Below the pieces are notes generated by a model that saw nothing but the letters and a program-made list of their open reading frames with translations, was not told where the DNA came from and did no database searches. Made by a program: the position numbers and the translations under genes. From Deltaproteobacteria bacterium (GTDB taxonomy: Bacteria; Desulfobacterota; Syntrophorhabdia; Syntrophorhabdales; JANXAF01), in contig JAOADT010000009.1 of NCBI GenBank assembly GCA_026417175.1, forward strand, positions 1-64,000: a stretch of DNA of 64,000 bases, written 5' to 3'. The first letter of the stretch is position 1. Every line of letters starts with the position of its first letter. Below are positions 8,729 through 19,737 of the stretch, one piece after another.

Positions 8729-9553
8729 TTACCCCCTTTGGTGTAATTCTTCGTTCATAGAACCGCTCCTTAAACCTTCTAGATCAAGGGTAACATATAC
8801 GTATCCCAATTTTTTGAAATTATTAACCAAAATCTTTCTAAAATCTGGATCCAAAAATCGCGGAATATCATCTTTTTCTATCTCTATCCTTGCCAATTTT
8901 CCGTAATGCCTCACCCTTAGTGATTTAAACCCTAGCCCAATTAAGAATTCTTCTGCTTCATTTACAATTCTTATGGCTTCCTGAGTAATTCTGTATCCAT
9001 AAGGAAACCGTGTTGCAAGACACGCGAATGACGGTTTGTTGTAAGTAGGGAGATTCATGCTTTTAGAAATCTCTCTTATCTCTTCTTTCGTAAAACCGGC
9101 TTCATTAAGCGGGCTTATTATACCGAGTTCACGCTTTGCCTTCATCCCAGGTCTAAAGTCTCTTTCATCGTCTTTTGTCGTTCCGTCTAGCACGTACTTC
9201 AGTTTAAACTCTTTAGCGAGATTCAATAATTTTATGAAAAGCTCTTTTTTACAGTAGTAGCATCTTTGAGGCGTATTTTTAACAATATCTTCTATCTCAA
9301 ATTCGTTATGCTCAACAATTAAGTGTTTAGCTCCCAGGAAATTCACCACGTTCCTCGCCTGCTCAAATTCCCTATCTGGGAAAAACGGAGATCTTACTGT
9401 TACAGGAAACACATTTTCCGCTCCTAACGAATCTAAACAAATCTTAAGTAGAAACGTACTGTCCACACCGCCAGAATAGGCGATAAGTGCCTTATCCATC
9501 TGAACTATTGTTTTCTTCAAAGTTTCAAGTTTCGACTTAGTCACATTTGACAT
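8729..9553 (-). CDS. larE: ATP-dependent sacrificial sulfur transferase LarE
   Basis: AYSGGVDSTFLLKI PP-loop, TPQRCYYCKKELF, KPSFACLATRFPYG: LarE signatures. Confidence 0.92.
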   Translation of the reverse strand: MSNVTKSKLETLKKTIVQMDKALIAYSGGVDSTFLLKICLDSLGAENVFPVTVRSPFFPDREFEQARNVVNFLGAKHLIVEHNEFEIEDIVKNTPQRCYYCKKELFIKLLNLAKEFKLKYVLDGTTKDDERDFRPGMKAKRELGIISPLNEAGFTKEEIREISKSMNLPTYNKPSFACLATRFPYGYRITQEAIRIVNEAEEFLIGLGFKSLRVRHYGKLARIEIEKDDIPRFLDPDFRKILVNNFKKLGYVYVTLDLEGLRSGSMNEELHQRG

Positions 9554-9554
9554 A

Positions 9555-10184
9555 TTAATGTTCTTCTTCGTAACCAGTAATAAACATCGCTTTTATATGA
9601 GAAAAAAAGGTTGGACCCAAAGTTGCAAAGTAAAGATGGACTACAATGAAAGATAAGTAAAAAATTGTTAGAAATACGTGTATGGTATCTATTGTTAAAA
9701 TGCCACCTAATAGGTCTATCCATCTTGAGAAGCAAGCAGGATTCCAAAGCATAAGTCCTGTTATGATCTGAATAGGCATAAACAGCATAACAAAGTGATA
9801 CGAAACCTTTTGAAGGGGATTAAACTTGCTTTCTGGTTTCGGTTCATGTGGATTTCTATCTCCAATTAGAAGGCCATAACCGTAATACATAGATTGTATT
9901 AAGAGATCCTTTAAAAATTTTCCAATCTGGCCGGGTTTGGCAGGGATATAAAGAGAAAATATCTTGCCAGTAACATGATAGTAAATCGCCCAAAGAAAAA
10001 AATTGGCTATAAGGATGAATCCGAAGATATTGTGAAGTTTGAGTGCGGTCATAAATGAGATCAGCTCAATTATGTCTCCATACCTCATCTGTAATCCAGA
10101 AAGCATCAGAACAAAAAAGCATATGGCATTTACCCAATGCCATATTCGTACAGGTAGTGGATGTAAGTAAACCTTACCTTTCAT
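9555..10184 (-). CDS. Cytochrome b561/Ni-Fe hydrogenase b-type subunit
   Basis: HPLPVRIWHWVNAICFFVLMLSG motif, 4 TM helices with conserved His; overlaps the multiheme cytochrome gene. Confidence 0.85.
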   Translation of the reverse strand: MKGKVYLHPLPVRIWHWVNAICFFVLMLSGLQMRYGDIIELISFMTALKLHNIFGFILIANFFLWAIYYHVTGKIFSLYIPAKPGQIGKFLKDLLIQSMYYGYGLLIGDRNPHEPKPESKFNPLQKVSYHFVMLFMPIQIITGLMLWNPACFSRWIDLLGGILTIDTIHVFLTIFYLSFIVVHLYFATLGPTFFSHIKAMFITGYEEEH

Positions 10185-11791
10185 TATAAACTACCTCTTT
10201 TTCTCCACTTTCTTGTCCATAGCCTCAGAATTATGTGGATAGAAGGTACTAACAAAGCTCCAAGAATTGCCAATATAAGAAGAAAGTCAACAATGGCAAG
10301 TCGTGTGCTCCCAAAAACGTAAAAATCAGACAACGGTGAGAGGGCACTTTTTGTGCTTAACACATCTTTGTGAGCTTTAAACACTGTAGGCCAGCCATAC
10401 CGATCTCTGAGCACTACGAAAGCGTCTCGGAAAAATGGAGAATCAGCTCTGTGACAAACCTCACAATTTCTCAACGCTTTCTCTTTAGGTTCAGTCAGAT
10501 GGGAAAGTACCGGATTTCTTACATCCATCCATCCTATAAGTGTAAAAGCCACATTTTTATCGACAAGGTCGTTAAACACTTTCCACAACTCATTTGCATT
10601 CACGTATCCGTCAGAGTTTTTGTCTAGATATTTATTTATGTCACCACTTGGTAATACGATAAGTTCGCCAAGTCTTTCTACGGTTATAGGCTCTTTTGTA
10701 CGTTTGTCATAAGGGTGAAAATATACCGCCCCTTCTTTTTCTTTCGAATGACAAACATTACATGTTATGGATTCCAGATGGAATTTTACAAATGACGTTG
10801 ATTTAAAAGGTGGATTATAGAACCATTGGACGTGTTTCTTCTCTATATTTTTGTGGCAATTAAAACAAATTTCGTTATTCTTAAGATTAAAGGACGTAAT
10901 TAGAACATCATGTGGCTTGTGACATCCCGTACACAGCGGGGCATTTTTGTTCCCCTTTTTCCATCCTTTATAATGAACACTTTCTTTATATGGTCCGTAA
11001 ACATCCACGTGGCATTTGATGCACCTCTGTAGGTGGAGATCCTCGTCATCTTTTTCTAGCCTGACATAGTGGGGCTTATGACAATCCGAACATACAGGAC
11101 CGCTCTTAGGGTCTTTCTTTTTTGACACTGCCCCATGAACACACCTTTCGTATCTTTTACATTCCTCGGCGTGGCATCTCAAACAGATTTTGGGCGAATG
11201 CTCTTCGATAAAATCCCTTTTACTTTCATATGTATTTTTTGGATGCTTTTCTTTAGAGAAATCGGTATGACAAAAAGAGCAGCGGTTTTTACCGTGAGCC
11301 GACTTTAAAAACTGTTTTTCATCGACATACAGAGATATGTTTTCCCCATTTTTAAATCTCTTTTTCAACTCCGGTCTACCGTGACAGGTGATACAATATA
11401 CACGCTCCTCCTTTGCCCTCTTTTCGGCTTCCATAGATTTTGTAATATGTGGATTGTGGCACTCACTGCAAAGAATCTGGTCCAAAACTGCCTTTGAATG
11501 TTGGGCCCTGCTAGACAGGGTCTTAAAATCGTGGCATGTATAGCATTCTGTATTCAGATTTTTTCTCCAAATAGGTCTTGCAGGTTTAGGTTCTTTTATA
11601 TGTTCGTCCAGTTTAAGATCCCTATGACATACAAAGCATGAAAATTGTCCGTGGATGGATAATTTGTAATCCTTTTCACTAAATTCCGTATGACATTTAA
11701 AGCATGCTTGGTTGATTTCTTTACTGGAAGCCCCTGGAGCAAAATTACACAATATAACAACAAATAATATGATAATAAGTCTCGGCTTCAT
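10184..11791 (-). CDS. 13-heme cytochrome c with C-terminal TM anchor
   Basis: Signal peptide; 13 CxxCH motifs counted by eye (CFKCH, CFVCH, CYTCH, CSECH, CITCH, CSFCH, CLRCH, CSDCH, CIKCH, CTGCH, CFNCH, CNVCH, CEVCH); EF-hand-like DKNSDGYVNANE; C-terminal TM. Confidence 0.93.
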   Translation of the reverse strand: MKPRLIIILFVVILCNFAPGASSKEINQACFKCHTEFSEKDYKLSIHGQFSCFVCHRDLKLDEHIKEPKPARPIWRKNLNTECYTCHDFKTLSSRAQHSKAVLDQILCSECHNPHITKSMEAEKRAKEERVYCITCHGRPELKKRFKNGENISLYVDEKQFLKSAHGKNRCSFCHTDFSKEKHPKNTYESKRDFIEEHSPKICLRCHAEECKRYERCVHGAVSKKKDPKSGPVCSDCHKPHYVRLEKDDEDLHLQRCIKCHVDVYGPYKESVHYKGWKKGNKNAPLCTGCHKPHDVLITSFNLKNNEICFNCHKNIEKKHVQWFYNPPFKSTSFVKFHLESITCNVCHSKEKEGAVYFHPYDKRTKEPITVERLGELIVLPSGDINKYLDKNSDGYVNANELWKVFNDLVDKNVAFTLIGWMDVRNPVLSHLTEPKEKALRNCEVCHRADSPFFRDAFVVLRDRYGWPTVFKAHKDVLSTKSALSPLSDFYVFGSTRLAIVDFLLILAILGALLVPSIHIILRLWTRKWRKRGSL

Positions 11792-11944
11792 TTTATGAGA
11801 GGATTATCCATTACCATAAAAAGTAATACAATGCAATACAATTTTATACAAGTATGGTCAAGATTTTTCAAAAACGAGAGTTTATTAGCTTAATTTAAAC
11901 TAGATGTTGGATTTCGAAGGTAAAAATAACGAAATTGACTTGTA

Positions 11945-11967
11945 GGGGCTCACTGATTGTGAGCCCC
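11945..11967 (-). terminator. Hairpin downstream of acs
   Basis: GGGGCTCAC-TGATT-GTGAGCCCC, 9-bp perfect stem, weak U tract. Confidence 0.5.
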
Positions 11968-11976
11968 TGGCTCAGG

Positions 11977-13980
11977 TTAAAGTCTTCCTTTTATAATTTC
12001 GTCCACCACAGCAGGTTCAGCTAATGTTGTTGTGTCCCCGATTTGATCAATTTCTCCAGAAGCAATTTTTCTTAAAATTCTTCTCATTATCTTCCCAGAT
12101 CTAGTCTTTGGGAGTCCAGGAACGAACTGCAATTTTCCGGGAGATGCTATAGGTCCAATTTCCTTTCTTACGTGATTTATCAATTCTTTCCGTAAATCGT
12201 CAGAAGGTTCGAATCCGGCTTTTAGAATGACAAATGCGTACAAATCCTCGCCTTTTAGCTCGTGAGGGAACCCTACAACAGCTGCCTCTGCGACTGCGGG
12301 ATGAGACACTAGTGCACTCTCCACTTCCGCGGTACCAATTCTATGTCCTGAAACATTAACAACGTCATCTATTCTTCCCATTAGCCAGAAATATCCATCT
12401 TCGTCTTTTCTTGCCCCGTCACCGGAGTAATAGAAGCCCGGCTGCTGAGTAAAATATCTTTCGTAGAAAGCATTAGGATCACCATAAACACCTCTCATAA
12501 TACCAGGCCAGCTTCTCTTAAGACAAAGTTCACCACCCTCGTTCACACCTGCTTCTACTGGTGGAGAGTCTGGAGTGGCTCTAGGTTTGAGAACTACAGG
12601 TTCAACCCCAAAGAAAGGTAATGTAGCTGAGCCAGGCTTCAGTGGCCATGCTCCGGGCATAGGAGCGATAAGATGTCCGCCTGTTTCTGTCTGCCACCAG
12701 CAGTCAGATATGGGACATCTCTCCTTTCCGATGACCTTGTAATACCACATCCACGCTTCTGGGTTTATGGGCTCGCCAACAGATCCTAACACTCTTAGGG
12801 AGGATAGATCATGTTTGTTAGGCCATTCGTCACCTTCTCTCATGCATGCTCTTATAGCGGTAGGAGCGGTGTAAAAGACCGTGACCTTGTACTTTTCGAT
12901 AATCTGCCAGAACCTATCGGGCTGAGGGTATGTGGGTACACCTTCAAATACTATGGTAGTTACACCGTTCAAAAGAGGTCCGTAAACTACGTATGAATGA
13001 CCAGTTACCCATCCAATATCTGCGGTACACCAATAAATGTCGTTTTCTTTCAGATCGAAGTGGTACTGCATTGTAATGTAAACGTAGACCATATAACCGC
13101 CAGTTGTGTGAAGTACGCCTTTTGGTTTTCCAGTGGTTCCAGATGTGTAGAGTATGAAGAGTGGATCCTCTGCATCCATCTCCTCTGCTGGACAAAAATC
13201 GCTTATATCGGGTGAGCTGATCTCCTCGTGCCACCATGTGTCTCTCCCGGTCACCATGGGCACATCAAAGTCGGGGAGTCTTTTAACAACTATAACATTT
13301 TCAACTTTGTGACCTTTTTGAGCACACAGTTCTATGGCCCTATCGGCACCGGCCTTGGAACTCACAACTCTTCCAGATCTCCAATAGCCATTGGCGGTAA
13401 TAAGTATTTTTGCGCCAGAATCTAAAACCCGGTCATGCAAAGCCTCCGCAGAGAAGCCCCCAAACACAACAGTATGAATTGCCCCGATTCTTGCACATGC
13501 CAGAAGGGCAATTGGAAGCTCGGCGATCATTGGAAGATATATAGCGACCCTATCTCCCTTCTTTACACCTTTTTTCTTTAGTACATTGGCAAATCTGCAT
13601 ACCTCTCGAAGTAGTTCAGAGTATGTAAACTTTTTAACATCGTCTTCTGGTTCACCCTGGTAGATCATGGCTATCTTGTCACCTTTACCACTTTTCACCT
13701 GTCTATCCAAGCAGTTATAGGATATATTGGTTTTTCCGCCTATGAACCATTTTATCTTTGCCTTTGGAAAATCTTCTTCGTTCACCTTATCCCACTTTTT
13801 GAACCAGAATAGTTGATTAGCGATTTCACTCCAAAATCCTTCAGGGTCTTCCAAGGACCTTTTGTAGAGCTTCTCATACTCTTCTCTGCTCTTTACACGG
13901 GCATTTGCCCTTAATTCTTCGGGAGCATAAAAAACTCTTCTCTCGTCGAGCATCGAAGTGATTTTTGTGTCTTTCTCCAT
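11977..13980 (-). CDS. acs: Acetyl-CoA synthetase (AMP-forming)
   Basis: [77 protein letters not shown]; start at MEKDTK preceded by GGAGG. Confidence 0.97.
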   Translation of the reverse strand: MEKDTKITSMLDERRVFYAPEELRANARVKSREEYEKLYKRSLEDPEGFWSEIANQLFWFKKWDKVNEEDFPKAKIKWFIGGKTNISYNCLDRQVKSGKGDKIAMIYQGEPEDDVKKFTYSELLREVCRFANVLKKKGVKKGDRVAIYLPMIAELPIALLACARIGAIHTVVFGGFSAEALHDRVLDSGAKILITANGYWRSGRVVSSKAGADRAIELCAQKGHKVENVIVVKRLPDFDVPMVTGRDTWWHEEISSPDISDFCPAEEMDAEDPLFILYTSGTTGKPKGVLHTTGGYMVYVYITMQYHFDLKENDIYWCTADIGWVTGHSYVVYGPLLNGVTTIVFEGVPTYPQPDRFWQIIEKYKVTVFYTAPTAIRACMREGDEWPNKHDLSSLRVLGSVGEPINPEAWMWYYKVIGKERCPISDCWWQTETGGHLIAPMPGAWPLKPGSATLPFFGVEPVVLKPRATPDSPPVEAGVNEGGELCLKRSWPGIMRGVYGDPNAFYERYFTQQPGFYYSGDGARKDEDGYFWLMGRIDDVVNVSGHRIGTAEVESALVSHPAVAEAAVVGFPHELKGEDLYAFVILKAGFEPSDDLRKELINHVRKEIGPIASPGKLQFVPGLPKTRSGKIMRRILRKIASGEIDQIGDTTTLAEPAVVDEIIKGRL

Positions 13981-13990
13981 TGTTACCTCC

Positions 13991-15217
13991 CTAAGCAGTT
14001 TTTGTTCCCTTCTTTGAAGGGGAATATATCTTGATAAGGAAAGCTCCAAAAAGCAAAAGTCCGACAATAACTAAAAAAGTGAGGTCATTCGTTCCTGTTA
14101 AATCCCTTATTTTTCCGTTTAACCACGGTAGAAAAAGACCTGATGCCCCCCACGCTGTGAATACTATACCATAGTTGAGTCCAAAATTCTTAAGCCCGAA
14201 ATAATCTTTAGTAGCGGAAGGAAAAAGAGAAAGATTCGAACCGTAATTGCCTCCTATAAAAAGAATAATCAAAAGGATTATTGGCCAGCTTGCACCTTCT
14301 TTCACAAGATAAAGAATAAAAACTGTAATCGCTTGGGCTAGCAGAAAATAAAAGATCGTTTTCTCTCTCCCTATCCTGTCGGAAAAGAAGCCAGCGATTA
14401 TCCTTCCGGCAGCATTACCTATGGCAAGAATCGCAACGGCTATGAATGCGAGTTCGCCTAGAGATTTTTTTCCGAGATCTTGAGCAAAACTTATAAAAGT
14501 CAGTCCAGCACCTGCCCCGATAAAGTAGGTAACCCACAGGACATAGAACTTTCCACTAGAAACCATCTCTTTCCATGAAAGTTCATTGTTAAAAGACACC
14601 GTTGACACACTTTGAGAAGGGTTTGATTTAGCAGGAGGATTGACAAGAAACTGAGAAAGAATCGTAACGATTACAAGAAATGCGACCCCAAAAATCATCA
14701 TCGCTTGGGAAACGGAAAATACGTCAAGTAACTTTGAAGCAAGAGGAGCAATGTAAACCGAGGCAAGCCCAAACCCTGAGACCACAATCCCTGTTATCAA
14801 CCCAGTCTTTTCCGGTGGGAACCATTTCACAGCAGGAGGTGTCGCTGATGCATAACCAAATCCTATACCCGTACCTCCCAATATCCCAAAACCTATTACA
14901 AAACCCCAAAGAGAAGATCCAGATAGCGAGGCAACTATGAATCCAATTCCCACAAGAACCCCTCCCATCGTAGCAACCCACCTTGGGCCTATTTTATCTT
15001 GGAGTCTTCCGGCGGGTATCATTGCTAAAGAAAAAACAAAACAAGCAACAGCGTAGGGAAGGGCTTTCTGAGCATTCGTCCATCCCCAATCTCCTGGAAT
15101 GGCACCCTTAAATACACTCCACGAGTAAAGTATTCCCAAAGCGAGATTTATACCGGTCCCACAGAATGTTACTAACCACCCTCTCTTAGAACTCAATAGA
15201 CTCGTGTTGTTCCCCAT
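13991..15217 (-). CDS. OFA-family (oxalate/formate antiporter-like) MFS transporter
   Basis: [33 protein letters not shown] typical of the OFA family; 12 TM. Confidence 0.88.
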   Translation of the reverse strand: MGNNTSLLSSKRGWLVTFCGTGINLALGILYSWSVFKGAIPGDWGWTNAQKALPYAVACFVFSLAMIPAGRLQDKIGPRWVATMGGVLVGIGFIVASLSGSSLWGFVIGFGILGGTGIGFGYASATPPAVKWFPPEKTGLITGIVVSGFGLASVYIAPLASKLLDVFSVSQAMMIFGVAFLVIVTILSQFLVNPPAKSNPSQSVSTVSFNNELSWKEMVSSGKFYVLWVTYFIGAGAGLTFISFAQDLGKKSLGELAFIAVAILAIGNAAGRIIAGFFSDRIGREKTIFYFLLAQAITVFILYLVKEGASWPIILLIILFIGGNYGSNLSLFPSATKDYFGLKNFGLNYGIVFTAWGASGLFLPWLNGKIRDLTGTNDLTFLVIVGLLLFGAFLIKIYSPSKKGTKTA

Positions 15218-15982
15218 TCGTACTCCTTGTGATTTTTTTTACAAGAATTTTATTATCTTATATCCTTCAATGTCAAGAAAATCTTCTCTCTTTTAGATTT
15301 ACCTAACTGCCTTTAGGTTCAAGAATAGCAAATTCTTCAAAAAATACGTGTTATTTTTAAGTGAGTAATTTCCGTTGGTTCATCGCTTTTGATAGTAAAA
15401 ATAGTACTACATATTTTAAACTTGTATGAACTTTATATCTCCTTTCTTTAAGAATTAAAGCTTCATTGATATGGGTTTCTCCTGTTTTAAAATTTAAAAT
15501 TTGCATTCTCCAAGCCAATTGGTGTTTAATCTTTTTTTTAAGGTTCATTATAAGTTTTCTTGTTTTCAGCTAAATGTGTCTATTGCTACAAAAGAATGTT
15601 CGGTCTAGGGACAAGGGTTTTAAACTAAGGAGCATCAAATCAGACCAACTGATCTGAGATGATTTTTATTAACATAACAGTAAGGGACAAGTATATCGAT
15701 ACTCTGTTTAGAACCAAAAAAATACTTTAATGACAGTATGAAGTATTTCTTGCAATTTTACCTTAGGTAATAGTACAAACGATAATTTTTATAAAATAAC
15801 ATGCAAGGTAAAATAAGTTAGTCATAAAGAGTAGCGATCAGATCTAAATTCAATACCTACTAATACCTTAGCTAGTTCTTCCTATTAAGGGAAACTCAAT
15901 TTCAATGAAACTCTCCTATTTATTTTTCGTTGAAATACTCAGGGATGTTATATTATTATTCGAAAACCGACGGGAGAAGATT

Positions 15983-16747
15983 ATGAAACATATTTTCGTA
16001 AGTGTGCCTTACCAATTGGTTGAGCCGAACCTGAAAAGAATACTGTCTATGGACATTGGTATAGAAATTTATCTGGAAAATAACCTTCTTGACACTGTAA
16101 CAACAGATGAGGTGAAGGAACTATCAAGAAAACTGAGGGATTACGGCATCTTATGCTCCTTACACGCTCCTTACATGGACTTGAGTCCCGGTGGACAGGA
16201 TCAAAAAATACGGGCTTTAAGCGTTGAAAGGCTAAAAAAAGCAGTAGAGATCGCTAATATAATCAACGCAGAAACCATCGTATGCCATCCCGGATACGAC
16301 AGGTGGCACTTTGACGGAAATGTGGAACTCTGGTTTAAAAACAGTCTTCTTTCATGGACGGAAGTTCTTAAAGAAAAGGAAGGAAACACTCACGTTCTTG
16401 TGGAAAACGTCTTTGAAGAAACACCCGAATCTTTATTAGAACTTTTAAACTACTTCAAGGGAAAACTATTGTTTTGTTTTGATACTGGACACTTTAATGT
16501 ATTCTCTAAAACTTCTTTAGAAAAGTGGCTAACACCTATGAAAAAATGGATAAAAGAATTTCATCTCCATGACAATTATGGCACAGAGGATGACCATATG
16601 CCATTAGGTATAGGCAACTTTCCATTCCGGGAACTAAGAAATTTTGTTAAAGGACTTGAGGAAAAGGAGATAATCTACGTTGCCGAACCACATAATGAGT
16701 CTCAAGCGATAGAGAGTATAAAAAGGATTAGAGATTTTCTTTGGTAG
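15983..16747 (+). CDS. Sugar phosphate isomerase/epimerase (xylose isomerase-like TIM barrel)
   Basis: LHAPYMDLSPGG, ETIVCHPGYDRWHF, CFDTGHFNVFS, EFHLHDNYGTEDDHMPLGIGNF. Confidence 0.82.
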   Translation: MKHIFVSVPYQLVEPNLKRILSMDIGIEIYLENNLLDTVTTDEVKELSRKLRDYGILCSLHAPYMDLSPGGQDQKIRALSVERLKKAVEIANIINAETIVCHPGYDRWHFDGNVELWFKNSLLSWTEVLKEKEGNTHVLVENVFEETPESLLELLNYFKGKLLFCFDTGHFNVFSKTSLEKWLTPMKKWIKEFHLHDNYGTEDDHMPLGIGNFPFRELRNFVKGLEEKEIIYVAEPHNESQAIESIKRIRDFLW

Positions 16748-16748
16748 T

Positions 16749-19733
16749 ATGGTTTTTAGAATAGAAGTCGCATACAAAGAGGGGATAAGAGACGTACTTG
16801 GCGAAAAAATAAGAAGGTCATTGGTACGAAATTTTGGATTCGACATTCACAAGGTAACCATTGTAGATGTCTATACAATCGATGCAGACATTCCGGAATG
16901 GGTCATCGAGCGTTTAAAAATAGACGGTTTTTGTGATCCAGTGATTCAGAGTTCATATGTGAACGAACCATGTCCCATAGTTGGAGATTGGGCTATTGAG
17001 GTGGGATTCAAGCCAGGGGTTACAGACAATGTGGGAAGAACCGCTAAAGAGGTAATTGAAGCAGTATCTAATTACAATTTTAAATTCACCGAGGGGGTTT
17101 ACACTTCCCGCTTATACATGATATGGGGAAATCTAAAGGAAGACGAGGTAAAAAAAATAGCGGAAGAAGCATTAGCGAACGTTCTTATTCAAAATTACAG
17201 GTATAAAGATAGAAAAAGGTATATCGATGAAAAAGGAATGGGTACATTAGTTCCAAAACCTAAAGGTGGAACGTCCATGGTGGTTGAAACTTTCAGTCTA
17301 AAGATGGGGATTGATTCATGGATGAGGTTAAGTAAAGAAAGAACTTGGGCTTTATCCGAAGAAGAAATAAGGGCAATAATCTCTTATTATAAAAGGAACG
17401 ATGTAAAAGAAGAAAGGAGAAGGATCGGACTTAGCGAAGACCCAACTGATGTAGAGATTGAGGCTATTGCCCAGACGTGGTCTGAACACTGTAAACATAA
17501 GATATTTAACGCTACTATTGAATATGAGCAAGACGGACAAAAGGAAACGATTAACAGCATTTTCAAAACTTTTATAGTAAGGGCAACCGAAGAAATAAGA
17601 AATAAAAAGGGCAAAAGAGATTTCTGTCTATCTGTTTTCACTGATAATGCTGGGGTCATAAGCTTCAACAGAAAATATAACCTTGCTTTTAAGGTCGAGA
17701 CTCACAACACTCCGTCAGCTTTGGACCCTTATGGAGGTGCACTCACTGGAATCGTAGGGGTAAACAGAGACCCTTTTGGCACTGGTAAAGGATCAAAGCT
17801 AATATTCAATACGGATGTGTTCTGTTTCGCCCCACCGGATTTTGAGGGAAAGATTCCTCCTCGACTCTTTCATCCAAAGAGAGTACTTGAAGGTGTAAGA
17901 GAAGGAGTTGAACATGGGGGAAACAAAAGTGGCATACCCACGGTAAATGGGTCAATCACGTTTCATGAAAGGTTCTTAGGAAAACCCCTTGTATTTTGCG
18001 GAACTTGTGGAGTGATGCCAAAAAAAATTAGGGGAGAGCCATCCTATTTGAAAGGAGCAAAACGAGGAGATCTTATAGTTATGGTGGGTGGCAGAATTGG
18101 AAAAGATGGTATTCACGGAGCAACATTTTCTTCCGAAGAACTCTCAGAGAGTTCCCCCACAAGTGCAGTTCAAATAGGAGATCCGATAACGCAGAAAAGA
18201 ATGACGGATTTTCTCCTTTTGGCAAGAGATAAAGGTCTTTATAATTCTATTACAGACTGTGGCGCAGGTGGACTTTCCTCTAGCGTGGGGGAGATGGCTA
18301 GAGACACTAATGGCTGTGTGATTTATTTGGATAAACCTCCATTAAAGTATGAGGGACTTTCTCCGTGGGAGATTCTTCTTTCTGAGGCACAGGAAAGAAT
18401 GACTCTAGCTGTACCTCCACAAAAGATTGACGCCTTCATGTCATTATCGAAAAAGATGGGGGTAGAGTCTACCGTTATTGGCGAATTTACTGACACTGGT
18501 AAGTTCCACTGCTTGTACAGAAACCAAACTGTTGCATACATTGACATGGATTTCCTGCACAATGGACTGCCAAAAATGATTCTTAAAGCAAAATGGGAAA
18601 GGAAAATCTCAGAGGGGGATATTCCAATTGAACCTACCGATTACAATCAGGTACTTCTTGATGTTTTAAAAAGATGGAACGTATGTAGTAAGGAATACGT
18701 TGTTAGACAATACGACCATGAAGTCCAAGCTCAGACAATAATTAAACCCCTTGTCGGAAACGAAAACGACGGACCAAGTGATGCCTCTGTATTGAAACCT
18801 GACCCAGAAAGTAATGAAGCTATAGTCATAAGTCACGGAATCTGCCCAAAGTTTAGTGAATTCGATACGTATCATATGGCGGCATGTGCAATTACGGAAG
18901 CAATAGCAAACAATCTTGCAGTAGGTGGAACTCTAAAAAAAATGGCACTTCTGGATAATTTTTGCTGGCCCGACCCAGTAGAGTCTGAAAGGAACCCTGA
19001 TGGAAGTTATAAACTTGCTCAATTAGTACGGGCAGCAAAAGCTCTCTACGATTTTGCAAAGCTTTACGGTACGCCTTTCATATCAGGAAAGGACAGTATG
19101 AAAAATGATTACGTGTACGGAGATATAAAAATATCTATACCACCTACTGTTCTTATCTCGGCTCTCTCGATTATAGATGACCCATATAAAGTAGTAACAA
19201 TGGATTTTAAGGAACCTGAGAGTTTAATAGTAATAATTGGACTAACGTTTCCCGAACTGGGAGGGAGCGAGTATTTTGGTTTATTTAAAAAAAGTGGGGG
19301 TATTTTCCCAAAAGTGAGGGGAAGATTAGCAAAAAAAATCTTTTTAAAGTTAGATAAGGCGACAAATAAAAGACTTTTTCTGTCTTGTCACGACGTCTCT
19401 GATGGTGGTCTTGCATGTGCTTTAGCGGAATGTGCATTCTCCGGAGGCCTGGGTGCCGAGGTGGATCTCTCAAAAGTACCAGTGATAAACGTTTATACTA
19501 ATGACTATATTCTTTTTTCTGAATCGGCAAACCGGTTTGTGGTAACAGTCAGAGAGAGAGATTTTAGAGCTTTTGAAGCTTTGTTTAACGGCCTGCCTTA
19601 CAATGTTGTGGGAAAAGTAAGAAAAGACGATAGGTTTGTCATAAAGGGAATAGATGGGAAAGTAATTATTAATATTGACTTAAAATCCTTGAAGGACGCT
19701 TGGAAATCACCATTTATGGCTCATTTTGGCTAA
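16749..19733 (+). CDS. purL: Phosphoribosylformylglycinamidine synthase, PurS-like N-terminus fused to PurL
   Basis: SEHCKHKIF, KVETHNTPSALDPYGGALTGIVGVNRDPFG, GRIGKDGIHGATFSS, CHDVSDGGLACALAE; no glutaminase domain at the C-terminus. Confidence 0.94.
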   Translation: MVFRIEVAYKEGIRDVLGEKIRRSLVRNFGFDIHKVTIVDVYTIDADIPEWVIERLKIDGFCDPVIQSSYVNEPCPIVGDWAIEVGFKPGVTDNVGRTAKEVIEAVSNYNFKFTEGVYTSRLYMIWGNLKEDEVKKIAEEALANVLIQNYRYKDRKRYIDEKGMGTLVPKPKGGTSMVVETFSLKMGIDSWMRLSKERTWALSEEEIRAIISYYKRNDVKEERRRIGLSEDPTDVEIEAIAQTWSEHCKHKIFNATIEYEQDGQKETINSIFKTFIVRATEEIRNKKGKRDFCLSVFTDNAGVISFNRKYNLAFKVETHNTPSALDPYGGALTGIVGVNRDPFGTGKGSKLIFNTDVFCFAPPDFEGKIPPRLFHPKRVLEGVREGVEHGGNKSGIPTVNGSITFHERFLGKPLVFCGTCGVMPKKIRGEPSYLKGAKRGDLIVMVGGRIGKDGIHGATFSSEELSESSPTSAVQIGDPITQKRMTDFLLLARDKGLYNSITDCGAGGLSSSVGEMARDTNGCVIYLDKPPLKYEGLSPWEILLSEAQERMTLAVPPQKIDAFMSLSKKMGVESTVIGEFTDTGKFHCLYRNQTVAYIDMDFLHNGLPKMILKAKWERKISEGDIPIEPTDYNQVLLDVLKRWNVCSKEYVVRQYDHEVQAQTIIKPLVGNENDGPSDASVLKPDPESNEAIVISHGICPKFSEFDTYHMAACAITEAIANNLAVGGTLKKMALLDNFCWPDPVESERNPDGSYKLAQLVRAAKALYDFAKLYGTPFISGKDSMKNDYVYGDIKISIPPTVLISALSIIDDPYKVVTMDFKEPESLIVIIGLTFPELGGSEYFGLFKKSGGIFPKVRGRLAKKIFLKLDKATNKRLFLSCHDVSDGGLACALAECAFSGGLGAEVDLSKVPVINVYTNDYILFSESANRFVVTVRERDFRAFEALFNGLPYNVVGKVRKDDRFVIKGIDGKVIINIDLKSLKDAWKSPFMAHFG

Positions 19734-19737
19734 AAAG

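Noticed and set aside
11945-11967. Possible regulatory hairpin for acs
   Set aside because: Lies 3' of the gene; treated as a terminator-like structure rather than a riboswitch.
12811-13425. Cluster of ORFs opposite or out of frame with acs (12811, 12944, 12997, 13228)
   Set aside because: Shadow ORFs in a strongly coding gene; no RBS or recognizable domain.
13981-14067. 29-aa N-terminal extension of acetyl-CoA synthetase
   Set aside because: Overlaps the MFS transporter gene; ATG at 13980 has a good SD and fits the family.
15218-15904. AT-rich 690-bp gap tested for a gene or ncRNA
   Set aside because: No coherent ORF, tRNA or convincing conserved RNA fold visible by eye.
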